A stretch of DNA of 64,000 nt from SIG78 sp036677805 (GTDB lineage Bacteria; Verrucomicrobiota; Lentisphaeria; Victivallales; Victivallaceae). Both the position numbers and the translations under genes were made by a program. The DNA lies in the NCBI GenBank assembly GCA_036677805.1, contig JAVBVS010000027.1, positions 1-64,000 on the forward strand, written 5' to 3'. Below, one piece after another: positions 1 to 9,314 of this stretch. The notes below the pieces were generated by a model that made no database searches, was not told the DNA's origin, and saw only the letters and a list, made by a program, of their open reading frames with translations. Position 1 is the stretch's first letter; each line of letters starts with the position of its first letter.

Positions 1-251
1 ACGCCCGCATGGAGAACTTCATCCGGGCGCTCAAGACGGAGTGCCTGGACAAAATGATTTTCTCGTCCGCAGCGCAGTTGCGGTATGCGGTGAATCAGTA
101 TCTGGAATATTGGAACCACTACCGTCCGCATGCCGGTCTTGGCGGCGCGATGGTCAAACCATACGAACAGGACATGGACGGCGAGATCGCCGAGGTGTCG
201 TTCCTCGGTGGACTCCTGCACGGATACCGCCGGGAAAGGATGGCCGCGTGA
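1..251 (+). mobile_element. IS3-type transposase, C-terminal fragment (runs off window start)
   Basis: The reading frame is open to the window edge and codes for the last ~83 residues of an rve/DDE integrase-type transposase. It shows the conserved stretch RMENFIRALKTECLD, in which the Glu after RM matches the third acidic residue of the DDE triad in IS3-family OrfB proteins. YWNHYRPHAGLGG follows, typical of the C-terminus of this family. The stop is at 249-251. A 7-bp inverted repeat (253-259 with 294-300) lies just after the stop. The element end could not be placed because no clear terminal repeat is visible and the left part lies outside the window. Confidence 0.8.
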
Positions 252-656
252 GCGTAAGGAATTTATGCACCCCCGTGAGGGACGACATGCCGACCTTACG
301 GAAATTCTCCGTTTTAATGGCGGGGTAGAAGTGATAAACAGCGACAAAGACTTTTTGATTTGAGCTTGATTTATAGCGTTGGAGAATGGCATTCGGACGG
401 TTATTCCGTTCCGCCGATGCGAAATTCTCCAGTCGCAGACAGGGTATTATGAGCAAATGAGCGCGACTCGACTTTTCGAGGAGTGGTCATTTTGAGCTTG
501 ATTTCATAGCTCCGTGAAAAACGGAGAATGGTTTTGGACGACCTATCGACGGCTCCCAGCCGTAAAGTCCATTTTGCAATGCGCCGAGCATTTCGCAAAC
601 AGAGAATAGCAACTCCCTCATCTTCAATCCGTTGCGCAGACGGAGAATCGCGCCTG
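252..656. repeat. Scar with an imperfect direct repeat between IS fragment and truncated kinase
   Basis: This 405-base stretch has no convincing gene. It contains an imperfect direct repeat: copy one at 362-399 and copy two at 494-540 share GAGCTTGATTT, ATAGC, GGAGAATGG and a closing GGACG. Copy two carries an extra segment that forms a hairpin (510-525). The heptamer GGAGAAT or its complement recurs at 304-310, 381-387, 423-429, 523-529 and 641-647. Short open frames here show no recognisable family. I read it as non-coding rearranged DNA linked to the adjacent IS fragment. Confidence 0.5.
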
Positions 657-3600
657 CTAATTTATACAGCCCCGAGGAATATATTCCAGAAATTCTTCAA
701 GGATCGCATCGACCAGCTCTTTGTCACCGAACAGCCGTTCTTCAAGTACGGCGCGATCAAAAACCGGCCGGGTTACGACAGCGCTCAAAGGTTCGACATT
801 TTCCATCCCGGACTTCCCGCCCCCTGCGGATATTTCCGGCAGCCACTTCTGGAGCGCAGCCGCCAACGCCTTGGGTGAAATCGGCTTGGAGACGTAATCA
901 TCCATCCCCGCTTCAAGGCAGCGTTCGCGGTCCCCCTGCATGGCATGAGCCGTCATGGCAATCACCGGAATGCGGTGATTCCTGATTGCGGAATGGGGAT
1001 CGCGGATGCGGCGAGTAGCCTCATAACCATCCATCACCGGCATTTGAACGTCCATCAGTACCAGATCGTAAGGAATTGCCGCCAAAATCTGAAGCACCTC
1101 CTGTCCGTTGGCCACGGCATCGGCCCGCAGGCCGAACTTCCGTAAAATCGCCAGGATCACCATCTGGTTGGTAGCAATGTCCTCCGCCACCAGGACTCGC
1201 CGGTTTCCGTCCGCAAAATAGTTCAGAAACTCGGCGATTTCATCGACTTTCCGGCTGCCGCCGGTGAAGCAATCGGCGCCGTCGACGATCTGCCGCGACT
1301 CATCCTGTTCGTTCAAAAGACAGAGAATCGTCCGGCTTAATTCCTGATGCCGAAGCGGCTTATTGAGAAAGGCTGAAAACCCGATTCGCCGGAGCTTGGC
1401 GGAATCGCCGCGCGTCCCCAGAGGGATCAGCAAAATCATCAGGAGCCCGTTCTTGCCGACTTTCTTCCGGATTTCCCGGCCGAGGGTCAGGCCGTCCATA
1501 CCCGGCATCTGCATGTCGATCACGGCAATCCGGAAGGGATCGTGCTCTGCCTCCGCCTGTTGCCACAATCCCAGTGCGACAGTCCCATCCGGAGCTTCGG
1601 CAACCCGCATTCCCCAACGCCGCAACCCATCGCCCAACGCTTTGCGGCTGGTGTCGTTGTCATCCACAATCAGTCCTCGAACGCCCCGGAGGATTTCCGC
1701 CCCGGCCAATCCGTCATTATTTTTGCCGGCGGACCGATTGAATCCGGCGGTGAACCAGAATTCCGATCCTTTGCCGGGTTCGCTGACGACCCCGATCGCA
1801 CCGTCCATCAGTTCGACAAGCTGCTTCGAGATCGACAATCCCAGCCCCGTCCCGCCATACCGTCTTGTGGTGGACCCGTCAATCTGGGTGAATTTGTTGA
1901 ACAGCATCCCGATCTTGTCGGCGGAAATTCCGATCCCGGTGTCGCGAACCGAAAAGCGCAATGAAACGCCATCGCCAGAAACCGCGCTCCGGCGATCCGA
2001 CAGCGAATCGACTTTGACTTCAATCACCACTTCGCCAACCTCGGTGAATTTGATTGCGTTGCCCGCCAGATTGGTCAGCACCTGACGCAGACGGCCCGAG
2101 TCGCCGTGAATCCATTGCGGCACATCCGGTTGCATGACGGTGATCAGCTCGATCCCTTTCCTGCCGGCGGTGACGGCCATGGATTCGGAAAATTCGTCAA
2201 GCAGGGAGAAAAGATCGAAATCCAACGATTCGAGCTCCAATTTGCCCGCCTCTATTTTCGAAAAATCAAGAATATCGTTGATCAGATTGAGCAATGCCTC
2301 GCCGCTTGATTTGACAATCTCGACATATTGGCGCTGTTCGTTTTTCAGGTCCATGTCAAGCAGCAATGAACTCATGCCGATGACCGCATTCATCGGCGTA
2401 CGGATTTCGTGGCTCATATTGGACAAAAATTCGCTCTTGGCCCGGTTGGCCGCCTCGGCCTGTTCCTGGCTCAAGCGCAGCCCGTCTTCAATATTCCGCC
2501 GCCGCGATATATTAATCAGCATATGGGCAAAAACAACCAGCAAGCGGAGTTCCGCCTCGGTATGCACCCGGTACTTCATCTTCGAATCGAAACCGACCAG
2601 GCCCAATAGACGGGAACCGTCGATCATCGGGATGGCGATAAAGTTTTCGACCTCATGCGGCTTGGCATGAAATACTTTTTTGATCCCGGAGCTTCCCGTG
2701 ACCAGCACCGGCTTGTCTTTGCTCAGGACTCCGATCCAGTCTGTCGACAAGCTCACTTTCTGCAGGAACTCCCTTTGCGGCCCGACGCCCGGAGCGCACC
2801 ACTCATGAGTCTTGGAACAAATGCCGGATTCGTCCTTGAAATCAAAGATACAGGCGCGGTCCGCATCGACGAAAGCAGCCAGTTCCCCCAGCGTCTTCTC
2901 GATCGCCGTATCGACTTCGGCCAATGGAATACTGATGTAGGTCGAGGATATTTTCATCAGCATTTCCTGAAAATAGGTCTGGCGCAACAGCGCCTCTTCA
3001 GTCCGTTTGCGCAACAGCGCCTCGCCGATGTGAGCGGCAACATTTTCGACCGCATTGACCATGGCGAGGTTGTAGCTGTTTTCGGCCACCGAGCTCAGAT
3101 GAAGCAGTCCGACAATGCGATTTTTTTCTCGAATCGGCACCATCATGACCGATCCGTATCCCAGTTTCAGGCAAATATTGCGCGGCTTGAACCGGGCATC
3201 CCCGGCGGCTGGATTCAGCAAAGCGTCGACCCGATTGGTCCAGCAACTGCCGTTCGGCGTGAAAAGTGGATTGGAAGGATCGGTTTTGCCGGATATGATC
3301 AAGCCGCAAATACAATCCGGCTGCGGGAAACCGTCGGCATTGCGGCAGATGCCGCCGGCCCTGCGTTCCGAAAATGGTGCATTTTCCAGACGGGGAAAAT
3401 CCGCGGAGAACCCCTCCTCCGCAAAATAAGGATAGTCCCCGTCCTTTTCCAGCCGCATCCCGATTGCGTCACAACATATGACCTCTTTGATCGCCTGGAG
3501 AATGCGCTGAATCGAGGTTTGAAAGTCCTCGGCTCCATTTAAAATTTCCAATACGCGCTTGGACAACCGGTGATGATTCTCGCTGACCTTCAGCTCGGTG

Positions 3601-6131
3601 ATATCGTCAAAAACGGCAGCAGTCCGCCCCGGTCCCAGCTTATAGGCGTTGATCATGAAATAACGGTCTTTTGCCGGCCAATACTGCTCGAAACTGACCG
3701 ACTCCCCAGTCAGCGCAACTTTTCCATAGATTGCCGCAACCGGCATTTTATCGATGCCCGGAATCATCGCACCGGCCGAGCGCCCGATCAAATCATTTTT
3801 CCGCAACCCGACATGCCGTTCAAACGCCGGGTTGACATCGAGGAAAACAAAATCGACCGGAGCTCCGAGATCATCAAAAACAAGGTCTTGAACCGCAATC
3901 GCCGAAATCGCATGTTCGGTAAGCAAGCGATACCGTTCTTCGCTCTGTCGAAGTTGTTCGCTGCTCCTGTACTCCTCGGTAACGTCACGGAAAATAAGCA
4001 CCGCGCCAATTACCTTCCCGCGCTGGTCGCGAATCGGTGCGCAACTGTCGGCAATCTGATATTCGGTGCCGTCGCGGGCAATCAGCGTGGTATGATTGGC
4101 CAGGCCGACCACCACGCCTTCCCGGATCGCCCGGTCCACCGGATTGCTGGCCAGTTGACGGGTTTGGGCATTGATGATATGAAAAATCTCTGTGAGAGGA
4201 CGGCCGAACGCTTCGGCGATAGTCCATCCGGTCAACTTTTCAGACACCATATTGAGCCCGGTTACCGTGCCGTCGGCGGCGCAGGAAATGAACCCGTCGC
4301 CAATGGAGCGCAGCGTGGCCGAAAGCCGATCTTCGCTTTCGCGCAACTTCGCCTGCCGGAGACGGATATCGTCATCGGTTCGCCGCAGCAGAACAAAAAC
4401 AAAACCGATCAGCGCAACCAGCAGAATTCCGCTGCCAACCCCACCCAAAAGCACAATCTGTCGAAAAGCGCGCCTGGAGGCGGTAATATCCGTCATCACC
4501 AGCAAACAGCCGATCGGTTCGCCCGAAGCATCCAGAATCGGCGAAGAAACGAAACGCCAGTCTTTGCCTTCGTATGGGATATCGATATTTTCCTCTTCAA
4601 TGGGGCCTTTTTCCGGATGAAGATTGACGATTTTCGAAAAAACATCCGGCAATCGCCCCTGCGTGGAGTAGATGACCGCATGGTCCGGCATCTGCTCCCA
4701 ATCGGCTTCGCGGCCCAGCAAATGCATCGAATTTTCCCATTGCCGCCGGTCCAGACACTGCTTCTGAATGATGATTGCCAGTTGTGCGTTGTAGCGGATA
4801 TGCTCTTTTCCGAGCAAGGATCCGACTTCTTTTCCCAGCTCGACATATCCAACGACCTTGCCCTCATGATAGACCGGTTGGACACAACGCAATACGCCGA
4901 TTCCGGTTTTGCCGATTTCAACGCCGGAAAAAGCCTTGCCGCTGCGCTGCGCTTCACACAAGGTGAATCGATCGACCGTATCGCCATTCAACTCGGGCGC
5001 ATGCATCCGCCAAAGACAGACCCGGTTGCGGTCCAGAAAACTGAAATGGCTGACATTCAGGATGTTTTTCATCTTGAGATATTCATCATGCCAGGTTTTC
5101 TGCAATTCCGCAACGTCATTGGTCGTCAGCGCCTGAATGACTCTTCGATCGGCGGCGATGGCGTTGACACATTGGGCAATCGCGACGGACTCGTTATGCA
5201 AATCCTCCCGGAAGGCGATGTGAATGTTCGCCTGCACATCATTTATTTGCCGATTCATATTGACGCGGTATTGCCACCACAGCAAAATGAAACCGCCGGC
5301 AAGCATCACCCCCAGTATCGCCACCAGCGGCGGCAGCAATACCCGCAGCACCGTTTTATCCGTGGCGGCGCGACTCCGCAACAACGCCAACCGGATTACG
5401 GCACCGATCAGCAGCAGCAGCAACAGCCCGACCGGCAGCGCGGTACGGACCGCCACCCGGGTAAACCAATCCGAGGCGGCGACATCCATCCCGAAAACGG
5501 CAATCGGTCTGCCGTCCGCCGGATCGATGATCGGCACCAGGGCAGAAACCCACACCCCCCATGCGTCGCGCAAGGGCCCCTCGACCAGGGGACGGCCATT
5601 CTCCCAGGCCTTAATCAATTCCGGCGATGCATCGTCATAAACATCTCCGGGAAGCGAGGAAGGGGTCGTTTCCCGAAATTCATTTTGCGCTTCGGCAAAG
5701 AAAAAAACCGTTGGCGCGGCGGCTGCCGGGTCGGGTCTCCGTCCCATTAAATAAACAAAACGAGCGTCTGTGGCCTGCCGCGCCGCTTCCAGCTGAGCCC
5801 GTAATCGGGTATAGGCGGCGGTGCTTAAATCGCTCCGGTCGCCTTTCAGCGATTTAAGCTGGGCGATCGCCAGCGGCCGGGCCGCAAGCCGGGCCTGCGC
5901 CAGCAATTCGTTGCGCATGGAGTGTTCGCTCCACCGCACAATGGTCCAGATCAGCAGCAACCCCGCAATAACGGTCCCCGCGGTTATGAAAACGCTGCGA
6001 TATGGCAAACGGCATCTGGCGAATCTGCCGCCTCCGATCCAGGGAATGGATGCTTCTTTCGGCTCTGATTTTTCAAGCCCGCATTCAACCCGGGAGCGGG
6101 CTTGCCACTGATGAAATTTTATTTTGCCCAT
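657..6131 (-). CDS. Very large membrane hybrid sensor histidine kinase, Hpt domain truncated
   Basis: The 1824-residue protein has membrane segments near residues 48-67, 232-250, 265-285 and 558-582. They enclose two periplasmic sensor regions (about 70-228 and 290-557, the second Cache-like). Two PAS domains (about 600-850) and two GAF domains (about 865-1225) follow, then a HisKA domain with SNMSHEIRTPMNAV, an HATPase domain (GNAIKF, DTGIGI, GGTGLGL) and two receivers (VIDMQMPGMDG and LMDVQMPVMDG). The C-terminus begins an Hpt domain (FDRAVLEERLFGDKELVDA) but stops after EYIPRGCIN, before any phosphoryl-accepting histidine. The stop falls at the junction with the IS-associated scar, so I infer that the 3' end was lost by rearrangement. 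The signal and target are unknown. Confidence 0.88.
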   Translation of the reverse strand: MGKIKFHQWQARSRVECGLEKSEPKEASIPWIGGGRFARCRLPYRSVFITAGTVIAGLLLIWTIVRWSEHSMRNELLAQARLAARPLAIAQLKSLKGDRSDLSTAAYTRLRAQLEAARQATDARFVYLMGRRPDPAAAAPTVFFFAEAQNEFRETTPSSLPGDVYDDASPELIKAWENGRPLVEGPLRDAWGVWVSALVPIIDPADGRPIAVFGMDVAASDWFTRVAVRTALPVGLLLLLLIGAVIRLALLRSRAATDKTVLRVLLPPLVAILGVMLAGGFILLWWQYRVNMNRQINDVQANIHIAFREDLHNESVAIAQCVNAIAADRRVIQALTTNDVAELQKTWHDEYLKMKNILNVSHFSFLDRNRVCLWRMHAPELNGDTVDRFTLCEAQRSGKAFSGVEIGKTGIGVLRCVQPVYHEGKVVGYVELGKEVGSLLGKEHIRYNAQLAIIIQKQCLDRRQWENSMHLLGREADWEQMPDHAVIYSTQGRLPDVFSKIVNLHPEKGPIEEENIDIPYEGKDWRFVSSPILDASGEPIGCLLVMTDITASRRAFRQIVLLGGVGSGILLVALIGFVFVLLRRTDDDIRLRQAKLRESEDRLSATLRSIGDGFISCAADGTVTGLNMVSEKLTGWTIAEAFGRPLTEIFHIINAQTRQLASNPVDRAIREGVVVGLANHTTLIARDGTEYQIADSCAPIRDQRGKVIGAVLIFRDVTEEYRSSEQLRQSEERYRLLTEHAISAIAVQDLVFDDLGAPVDFVFLDVNPAFERHVGLRKNDLIGRSAGAMIPGIDKMPVAAIYGKVALTGESVSFEQYWPAKDRYFMINAYKLGPGRTAAVFDDITELKVSENHHRLSKRVLEILNGAEDFQTSIQRILQAIKEVICCDAIGMRLEKDGDYPYFAEEGFSADFPRLENAPFSERRAGGICRNADGFPQPDCICGLIISGKTDPSNPLFTPNGSCWTNRVDALLNPAAGDARFKPRNICLKLGYGSVMMVPIREKNRIVGLLHLSSVAENSYNLAMVNAVENVAAHIGEALLRKRTEEALLRQTYFQEMLMKISSTYISIPLAEVDTAIEKTLGELAAFVDADRACIFDFKDESGICSKTHEWCAPGVGPQREFLQKVSLSTDWIGVLSKDKPVLVTGSSGIKKVFHAKPHEVENFIAIPMIDGSRLLGLVGFDSKMKYRVHTEAELRLLVVFAHMLINISRRRNIEDGLRLSQEQAEAANRAKSEFLSNMSHEIRTPMNAVIGMSSLLLDMDLKNEQRQYVEIVKSSGEALLNLINDILDFSKIEAGKLELESLDFDLFSLLDEFSESMAVTAGRKGIELITVMQPDVPQWIHGDSGRLRQVLTNLAGNAIKFTEVGEVVIEVKVDSLSDRRSAVSGDGVSLRFSVRDTGIGISADKIGMLFNKFTQIDGSTTRRYGGTGLGLSISKQLVELMDGAIGVVSEPGKGSEFWFTAGFNRSAGKNNDGLAGAEILRGVRGLIVDDNDTSRKALGDGLRRWGMRVAEAPDGTVALGLWQQAEAEHDPFRIAVIDMQMPGMDGLTLGREIRKKVGKNGLLMILLIPLGTRGDSAKLRRIGFSAFLNKPLRHQELSRTILCLLNEQDESRQIVDGADCFTGGSRKVDEIAEFLNYFADGNRRVLVAEDIATNQMVILAILRKFGLRADAVANGQEVLQILAAIPYDLVLMDVQMPVMDGYEATRRIRDPHSAIRNHRIPVIAMTAHAMQGDRERCLEAGMDDYVSKPISPKALAAALQKWLPEISAGGGKSGMENVEPLSAVVTRPVFDRAVLEERLFGDKELVDAILEEFLEYIPRGCIN

Positions 6132-6214
6132 GGATCGACTTTAGCAATCATAATGCTGACCTATTACGCCGGCAGGAAACCTGAAGACAGGTCTCCGGGG
6201 GGCCTTCATAGAGT

Positions 6215-6242
6215 AATATAACACGATTATCGCAATTGTCAC
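6215..6242 (-). promoter_or_regulatory. Promoter of the hybrid kinase gene, palindrome in the spacer
   Basis: On the minus strand a -35 GTGACA (6237-6242) and a -10 TATATT (6215-6220) are separated by 16 bp, and transcription would start about 75 bp before the kinase ATG. The spacer carries TGCGATAATCGTG (plus-strand 6222-6234), which contains the palindrome CGAT-N-ATCG. The same 13-mer sits at the same offset in the promoter at 20166-20193. A small hairpin (GGAAACCTG-AAGA-CAGGT at 6175-6195) lies in the leader. Confidence 0.6.
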
Positions 6243-6356
6243 CCGTCCTCATGAAAAAAAGCAACGGATTCATGGATCGAACTGGAATGGCCTTCAACCG
6301 GCCTTCCCGCGCGATCACGATTTTCTACGACAATGAACCGGATGGGACTTGCATTT

Positions 6357-6375
6357 TGTATGACAAAGTAATACA
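6357..6375. promoter_or_regulatory. Palindromic operator TGTAT-N9-ATACA upstream of the RHH/znu operon
   Basis: A perfect 5-bp inverted repeat with a 9-bp spacer (TGTATGACAAAGTAATACA) lies 34 bp before the start codon of the ribbon-helix-helix gene. A weak -35-like TTGCAT (6349-6354) and -10-like TACAGT (6372-6377) overlap it. RHH metal regulators such as NikR are known to bind interrupted palindromes, so autoregulation by the adjacent gene product is the simplest reading. That is inference. Confidence 0.5.
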
Positions 6376-6408
6376 GTAATCCTGCACTTGTTACCAACGG
6401 GGGCCGCC

Positions 6409-6747
6409 ATGGGTCGTAAAAAAGACGATGTCATCACATTCAAGGTGGACGATCAGTTGCTTGAGGCCATGAGCGGCATCCGCAACCGGTCGGATTTCAT
6501 CCGCAATGCCATCCTCGCCGCGTTGGACAACACCTGCCCCCTGTGCGGCGGCACCGGCAAGCTCTCGCCCCACCAGATGCGCCATTGGAAAAAGTTCGCC
6601 GAACACCACCCCCTGCGCGAGTGCCAAACCTGCAACGCCATGGTGCTGGAATGCGACCTCGACGCCCCTCCCGGTCAGGAACACCAATCCCCGCCGCCGG
6701 AAAAAACCGCCGCGCCAGAGTGCGGCGGGAGAAAACAGAAGGCATGA
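6409..6747 (+). CDS. Ribbon-helix-helix regulator with zinc-ribbon-like cysteines
   Basis: The 112-residue protein starts with an RHH (CopG/NikR-like) DNA-binding fold (DVITFKVDDQLLEAM, then RNRSDFIRNAILAAL). A cysteine-rich half follows with Cys43, Cys46, Cys72, Cys75 and Cys82 (CPLCGGTG; CQTCNAMVLEC) and His55, His59, His66 and His67, suggesting a metal site. ATG 6409 follows a G-rich stretch (AACGGGGGCC); an in-frame TTG at 6388 lacks support. Its stop overlaps the start of the metal-binding lipoprotein gene (ATGA at 6744-6747), so it is translated with the transporter. I infer a Zn or Mn sensor for this operon; the metal is not shown by the sequence. Confidence 0.78.
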   Translation: MGRKKDDVITFKVDDQLLEAMSGIRNRSDFIRNAILAALDNTCPLCGGTGKLSPHQMRHWKKFAEHHPLRECQTCNAMVLECDLDAPPGQEHQSPPPEKTAAPECGGRKQKA

Positions 6748-7640
6748 GTATGAAAAAAATCATCGCCGGATGGCTCGGCATCCTGCTGGCGGCCACTCCG
6801 GGAATCGCGGCTGAACCGTTGAAAATCACCGTATCGATCCCGCCGCAGGCCTATCTGGCGGAGCGGATCGCAGGCGACAACGCCGTCGTGACCGTACTCG
6901 TTCCCGACGGCAAGAGTCCCCATGACTATGCCCCGACGCCGCAGCAGGTCGCGGCCATCGCCGAAAGCCGGATCTTTTTTCTGGTCGGCACCATGCCCTT
7001 TGAAGCCGAGTTGGTCAGGAAAATGCAAAGTCAGTGCCGCACCCGATTCGTTTCCAGCACGAAAAATATCGCGCGCATTCCGGCGGAAGCGGCAAAACTC
7101 GCCCTGCCCGGCGGCGGAAAAGCCGACGCCGACGATCATGACGAAGGCGGCGAAGACCCCCATATCTGGCTCGACCCGGTCAACCTGAAGCTCATGGCCC
7201 GAAATATGACGCAGGCGCTGGCGGAACTTGCCCCGGAACGCAAAGCATTGTTTTCGGCCAACTGCCGGGCGCTGGAAACAGAGCTGACCGCGCTGGACGG
7301 ACGCATCGCCGCACTGCTGGCGCCCCATCGCGGCCGGACGCTTTACGTCTACCATCCGGCGTTCGGTTATTTCTGCCGCCGCTACGGAATCAGGCAGATG
7401 TCCATCGAAGAAGGCGGCAAGGATCCGACGCCGCGGCAGATCATGGAGCTGATCGCCGCCGCCCGCCGCGACCGCGTCCGGGTGATTCTGGTGCAGCGGC
7501 AGTTCAACTCGCGCAGCGCGGAAAAAATCGGCGCCGCCATTCAGGGCCGGGTGGTGCCGATCGATATTCTGGAGCACAATCTTCCGGCCGTGCTCGAACA
7601 ACTGGCGCGGCAGATCGATGCCGGTCTGACGCAGCCATGA
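6744..7640 (+). CDS. znuA: Zn/Mn ABC transporter, periplasmic metal-binding protein (ZnuA/MntA type)
   Basis: This is a 298-residue cluster A-I solute-binding protein with a signal peptide (about residues 1-23). Likely metal ligands are His60 (SPHDYAPTPQQ), His140 (DPHIWLDP), His204 (YHPAFGYFCRRYG) and an acidic residue in the VPIDILEHN segment. The third ligand being His rather than Glu is the ZnuA-like state, which favours zinc. A short Asp/His loop (DADDHDEGGEDPH) precedes His140, much shorter than in many ZnuA proteins. The start overlaps the RHH gene stop; ATG 6750 is an alternative. It would deliver metal to the permease and ATPase encoded downstream. Confidence 0.85.
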   Translation: MSMKKIIAGWLGILLAATPGIAAEPLKITVSIPPQAYLAERIAGDNAVVTVLVPDGKSPHDYAPTPQQVAAIAESRIFFLVGTMPFEAELVRKMQSQCRTRFVSSTKNIARIPAEAAKLALPGGGKADADDHDEGGEDPHIWLDPVNLKLMARNMTQALAELAPERKALFSANCRALETELTALDGRIAALLAPHRGRTLYVYHPAFGYFCRRYGIRQMSIEEGGKDPTPRQIMELIAAARRDRVRVILVQRQFNSRSAEKIGAAIQGRVVPIDILEHNLPAVLEQLARQIDAGLTQP

Positions 7641-7655
7641 AATTGCGGAGAAGCC

Positions 7656-8441
7656 ATGTCTGACGAAGTCATCAAAATCGAACGTCTTTCCTTCGCCTAC
7701 CAGCCGGCGGTGCCGGTGCTGGAAGGAGTTGATCTGTCCATCCGCGCCCGTGAAGCGGTGGCCGTCGTCGGCCCCAACGGCGGCGGCAAAAGTACGCTCT
7801 TCGGCCTGATTCTGGGCTTGCTCAAGCCGCAGACCGGCAGCATCACCGTGCTCGGACGCAAACCCGAACAGGCGCGGGAACGCATCGGCTACATGCCGCA
7901 ATACTCCGTGTTCGACTACGAATTCCCGGTCAGCGTCATGGACGTGGTCCTGATGGGGCGGCTCCATTTCAACCGCTGGGGCCGTTACTCCGCCGCCGAC
8001 AAAAAAGCGGCGTTCGCGGCGCTGGAGGAAATGGGCGTCGCCGAGCTCGCACGGCGGCCATTTTTCGCTTTGTCGGGCGGTCAGCGGCAGCGGGTGCTGA
8101 TCGCGCGGGCGCTGGCCGGGGAACCCGAGCTGATGCTGCTCGACGAACCGACCTCGAACATCGACCCCGGCGCGCAGAAACAGTTTTACGAAGTGCTGCG
8201 CAAACTCGCCGGACGGATGACGCTGCTGGTGGTGTCGCATGATCTGGGATTCGTTTCGAGCTGGCTTTCCGGTGTAATCTGCATCAACCGGCAGGTTCAT
8301 ATCCATCCGGTCTCGGAACTCACCGGCGACCTCATCAGCAATATGTACGGCTACAAGGTGAGCATGGTCCGGCACGATCACTGCTGCATTCACGATCATC
8401 TTCACGAACCGCAGCCGCCGACGGAAGGAGTCGTCCTATGA
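7656..8441 (+). CDS. znuC: Zn/Mn ABC transporter, ATP-binding protein
   Basis: The 261-residue ABC ATPase shows Walker A GPNGGGKST, signature LSGGQRQRVLIARAL, Walker B LMLLDEPTSNID and a switch histidine in VVSHDLGF. The tail is His-rich (RHDHCCIHDHLHEPQ), as in several metal-ion ABC ATPases. It begins 15 bp after the binding-protein gene and its stop overlaps the permease start by ATGA, so the transporter is one translational unit. Homology to ZnuC/MntB-type ATPases is clear; the metal is inferred from the binding protein. Confidence 0.88.
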   Translation: MSDEVIKIERLSFAYQPAVPVLEGVDLSIRAREAVAVVGPNGGGKSTLFGLILGLLKPQTGSITVLGRKPEQARERIGYMPQYSVFDYEFPVSVMDVVLMGRLHFNRWGRYSAADKKAAFAALEEMGVAELARRPFFALSGGQRQRVLIARALAGEPELMLLDEPTSNIDPGAQKQFYEVLRKLAGRMTLLVVSHDLGFVSSWLSGVICINRQVHIHPVSELTGDLISNMYGYKVSMVRHDHCCIHDHLHEPQPPTEGVVL

Positions 8442-9292
8442 GCGCATTCTTCGAAGCTCTGGCCAATCCCGACATGGGATTCTTCCGTTACGCGGTCCTG
8501 ACCGGGGTGGTGGCGGGCGTGGCCTTCGGAATCGTCGGCACCTTCGTGGTGGTGCGGCGGATCACCTATATCGCCGGCGCGATCGCCCACTGCATTCTCG
8601 GCGGCATCGGCGTCGCGCTTTACCTGCAATACAAGATTCACGCGCCGTGGATCACTCCGATGGGCGGCGCGATCGTCGCGGCGCTGCTCGCGGCCATCAC
8701 CATCGGCATGGTCAGCATGCATTGGAAGCAGCGCGAGGACGCGGTGATTTCCGCCTTGTGGGCGGTGGGCATGGCGCTGGGCGTCCTGTTCATCGCCCTG
8801 ACGCCGGGATATCAGAGCGCGATGAGCTACCTTTTCGGCGACATCCTGATGGTGTCGCGGCAGGATTTCCATACCGTGCTGGGACTGGACGCGGTGATCG
8901 TGCTGCTCTGTCTGCTTTTCTACCATAAATTTCTGGCGGTCTGTTTCGACAGCGACTTCGCCCGGATCAAAGGGGTGCGGGTGGAGTTTTACTACCTGCT
9001 GCTGCTCTGCCTGACCGCGCTGACCATCGTGCTGTTGATTTCGGTGGTGGGACTGATCATGGTGATCGCGCTGCTGACGCTGCCCGCGGCGATTTCGGGG
9101 CATTTCACCCGGCGGCTGTGGAAAATGATGCTGCTCTCCGTAATTCTGAGCATTCTTTTCACCTTCGCCGGGCTGGGCCTCAGCTTCCAGCTCAACGTGC
9201 CGAGCGGAGCGGTGATCATCATCATCGCGGGCGTCTGCTATCTGCTGACGGCGCTGGGCAGCGGTCTTGTCCGCAAGTTCCGCCGCCGCTGA
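8438..9292 (+). CDS. znuB: Zn/Mn ABC transporter, permease (ABC-3 family)
   Basis: The 284-residue polytopic protein belongs to the ABC-3/FecCD-like ZnuB family, with about eight hydrophobic helices. Family features include GIVGTFVVVRRITYIAGAIAH near residues 27-47 and GLIMVIALLTLPAA in the second half. It overlaps the ATPase gene by 4 bp. It is the last gene of the RHH-transporter operon. Confidence 0.87.
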   Translation: MSAFFEALANPDMGFFRYAVLTGVVAGVAFGIVGTFVVVRRITYIAGAIAHCILGGIGVALYLQYKIHAPWITPMGGAIVAALLAAITIGMVSMHWKQREDAVISALWAVGMALGVLFIALTPGYQSAMSYLFGDILMVSRQDFHTVLGLDAVIVLLCLLFYHKFLAVCFDSDFARIKGVRVEFYYLLLLCLTALTIVLLISVVGLIMVIALLTLPAAISGHFTRRLWKMMLLSVILSILFTFAGLGLSFQLNVPSGAVIIIIAGVCYLLTALGSGLVRKFRRR

Positions 9293-9314
9293 CAATGCAA
9301 TTTATGAGGTCCCA

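Noticed and set aside
3570..5750. 726-codon open frame on the plus strand inside the kinase gene
   Set aside because: It is antisense to well-conserved PAS/Cache coding sequence, has low-complexity His/Gln/Arg content and no ribosome site; long antisense frames are common at this GC.
6251..6379. 42-codon open frame (MKKSNGFMDR...) between the kinase promoter and the RHH gene
   Set aside because: No ribosome site, no recognisable family, and it overlaps the likely operator at 6357-6375.
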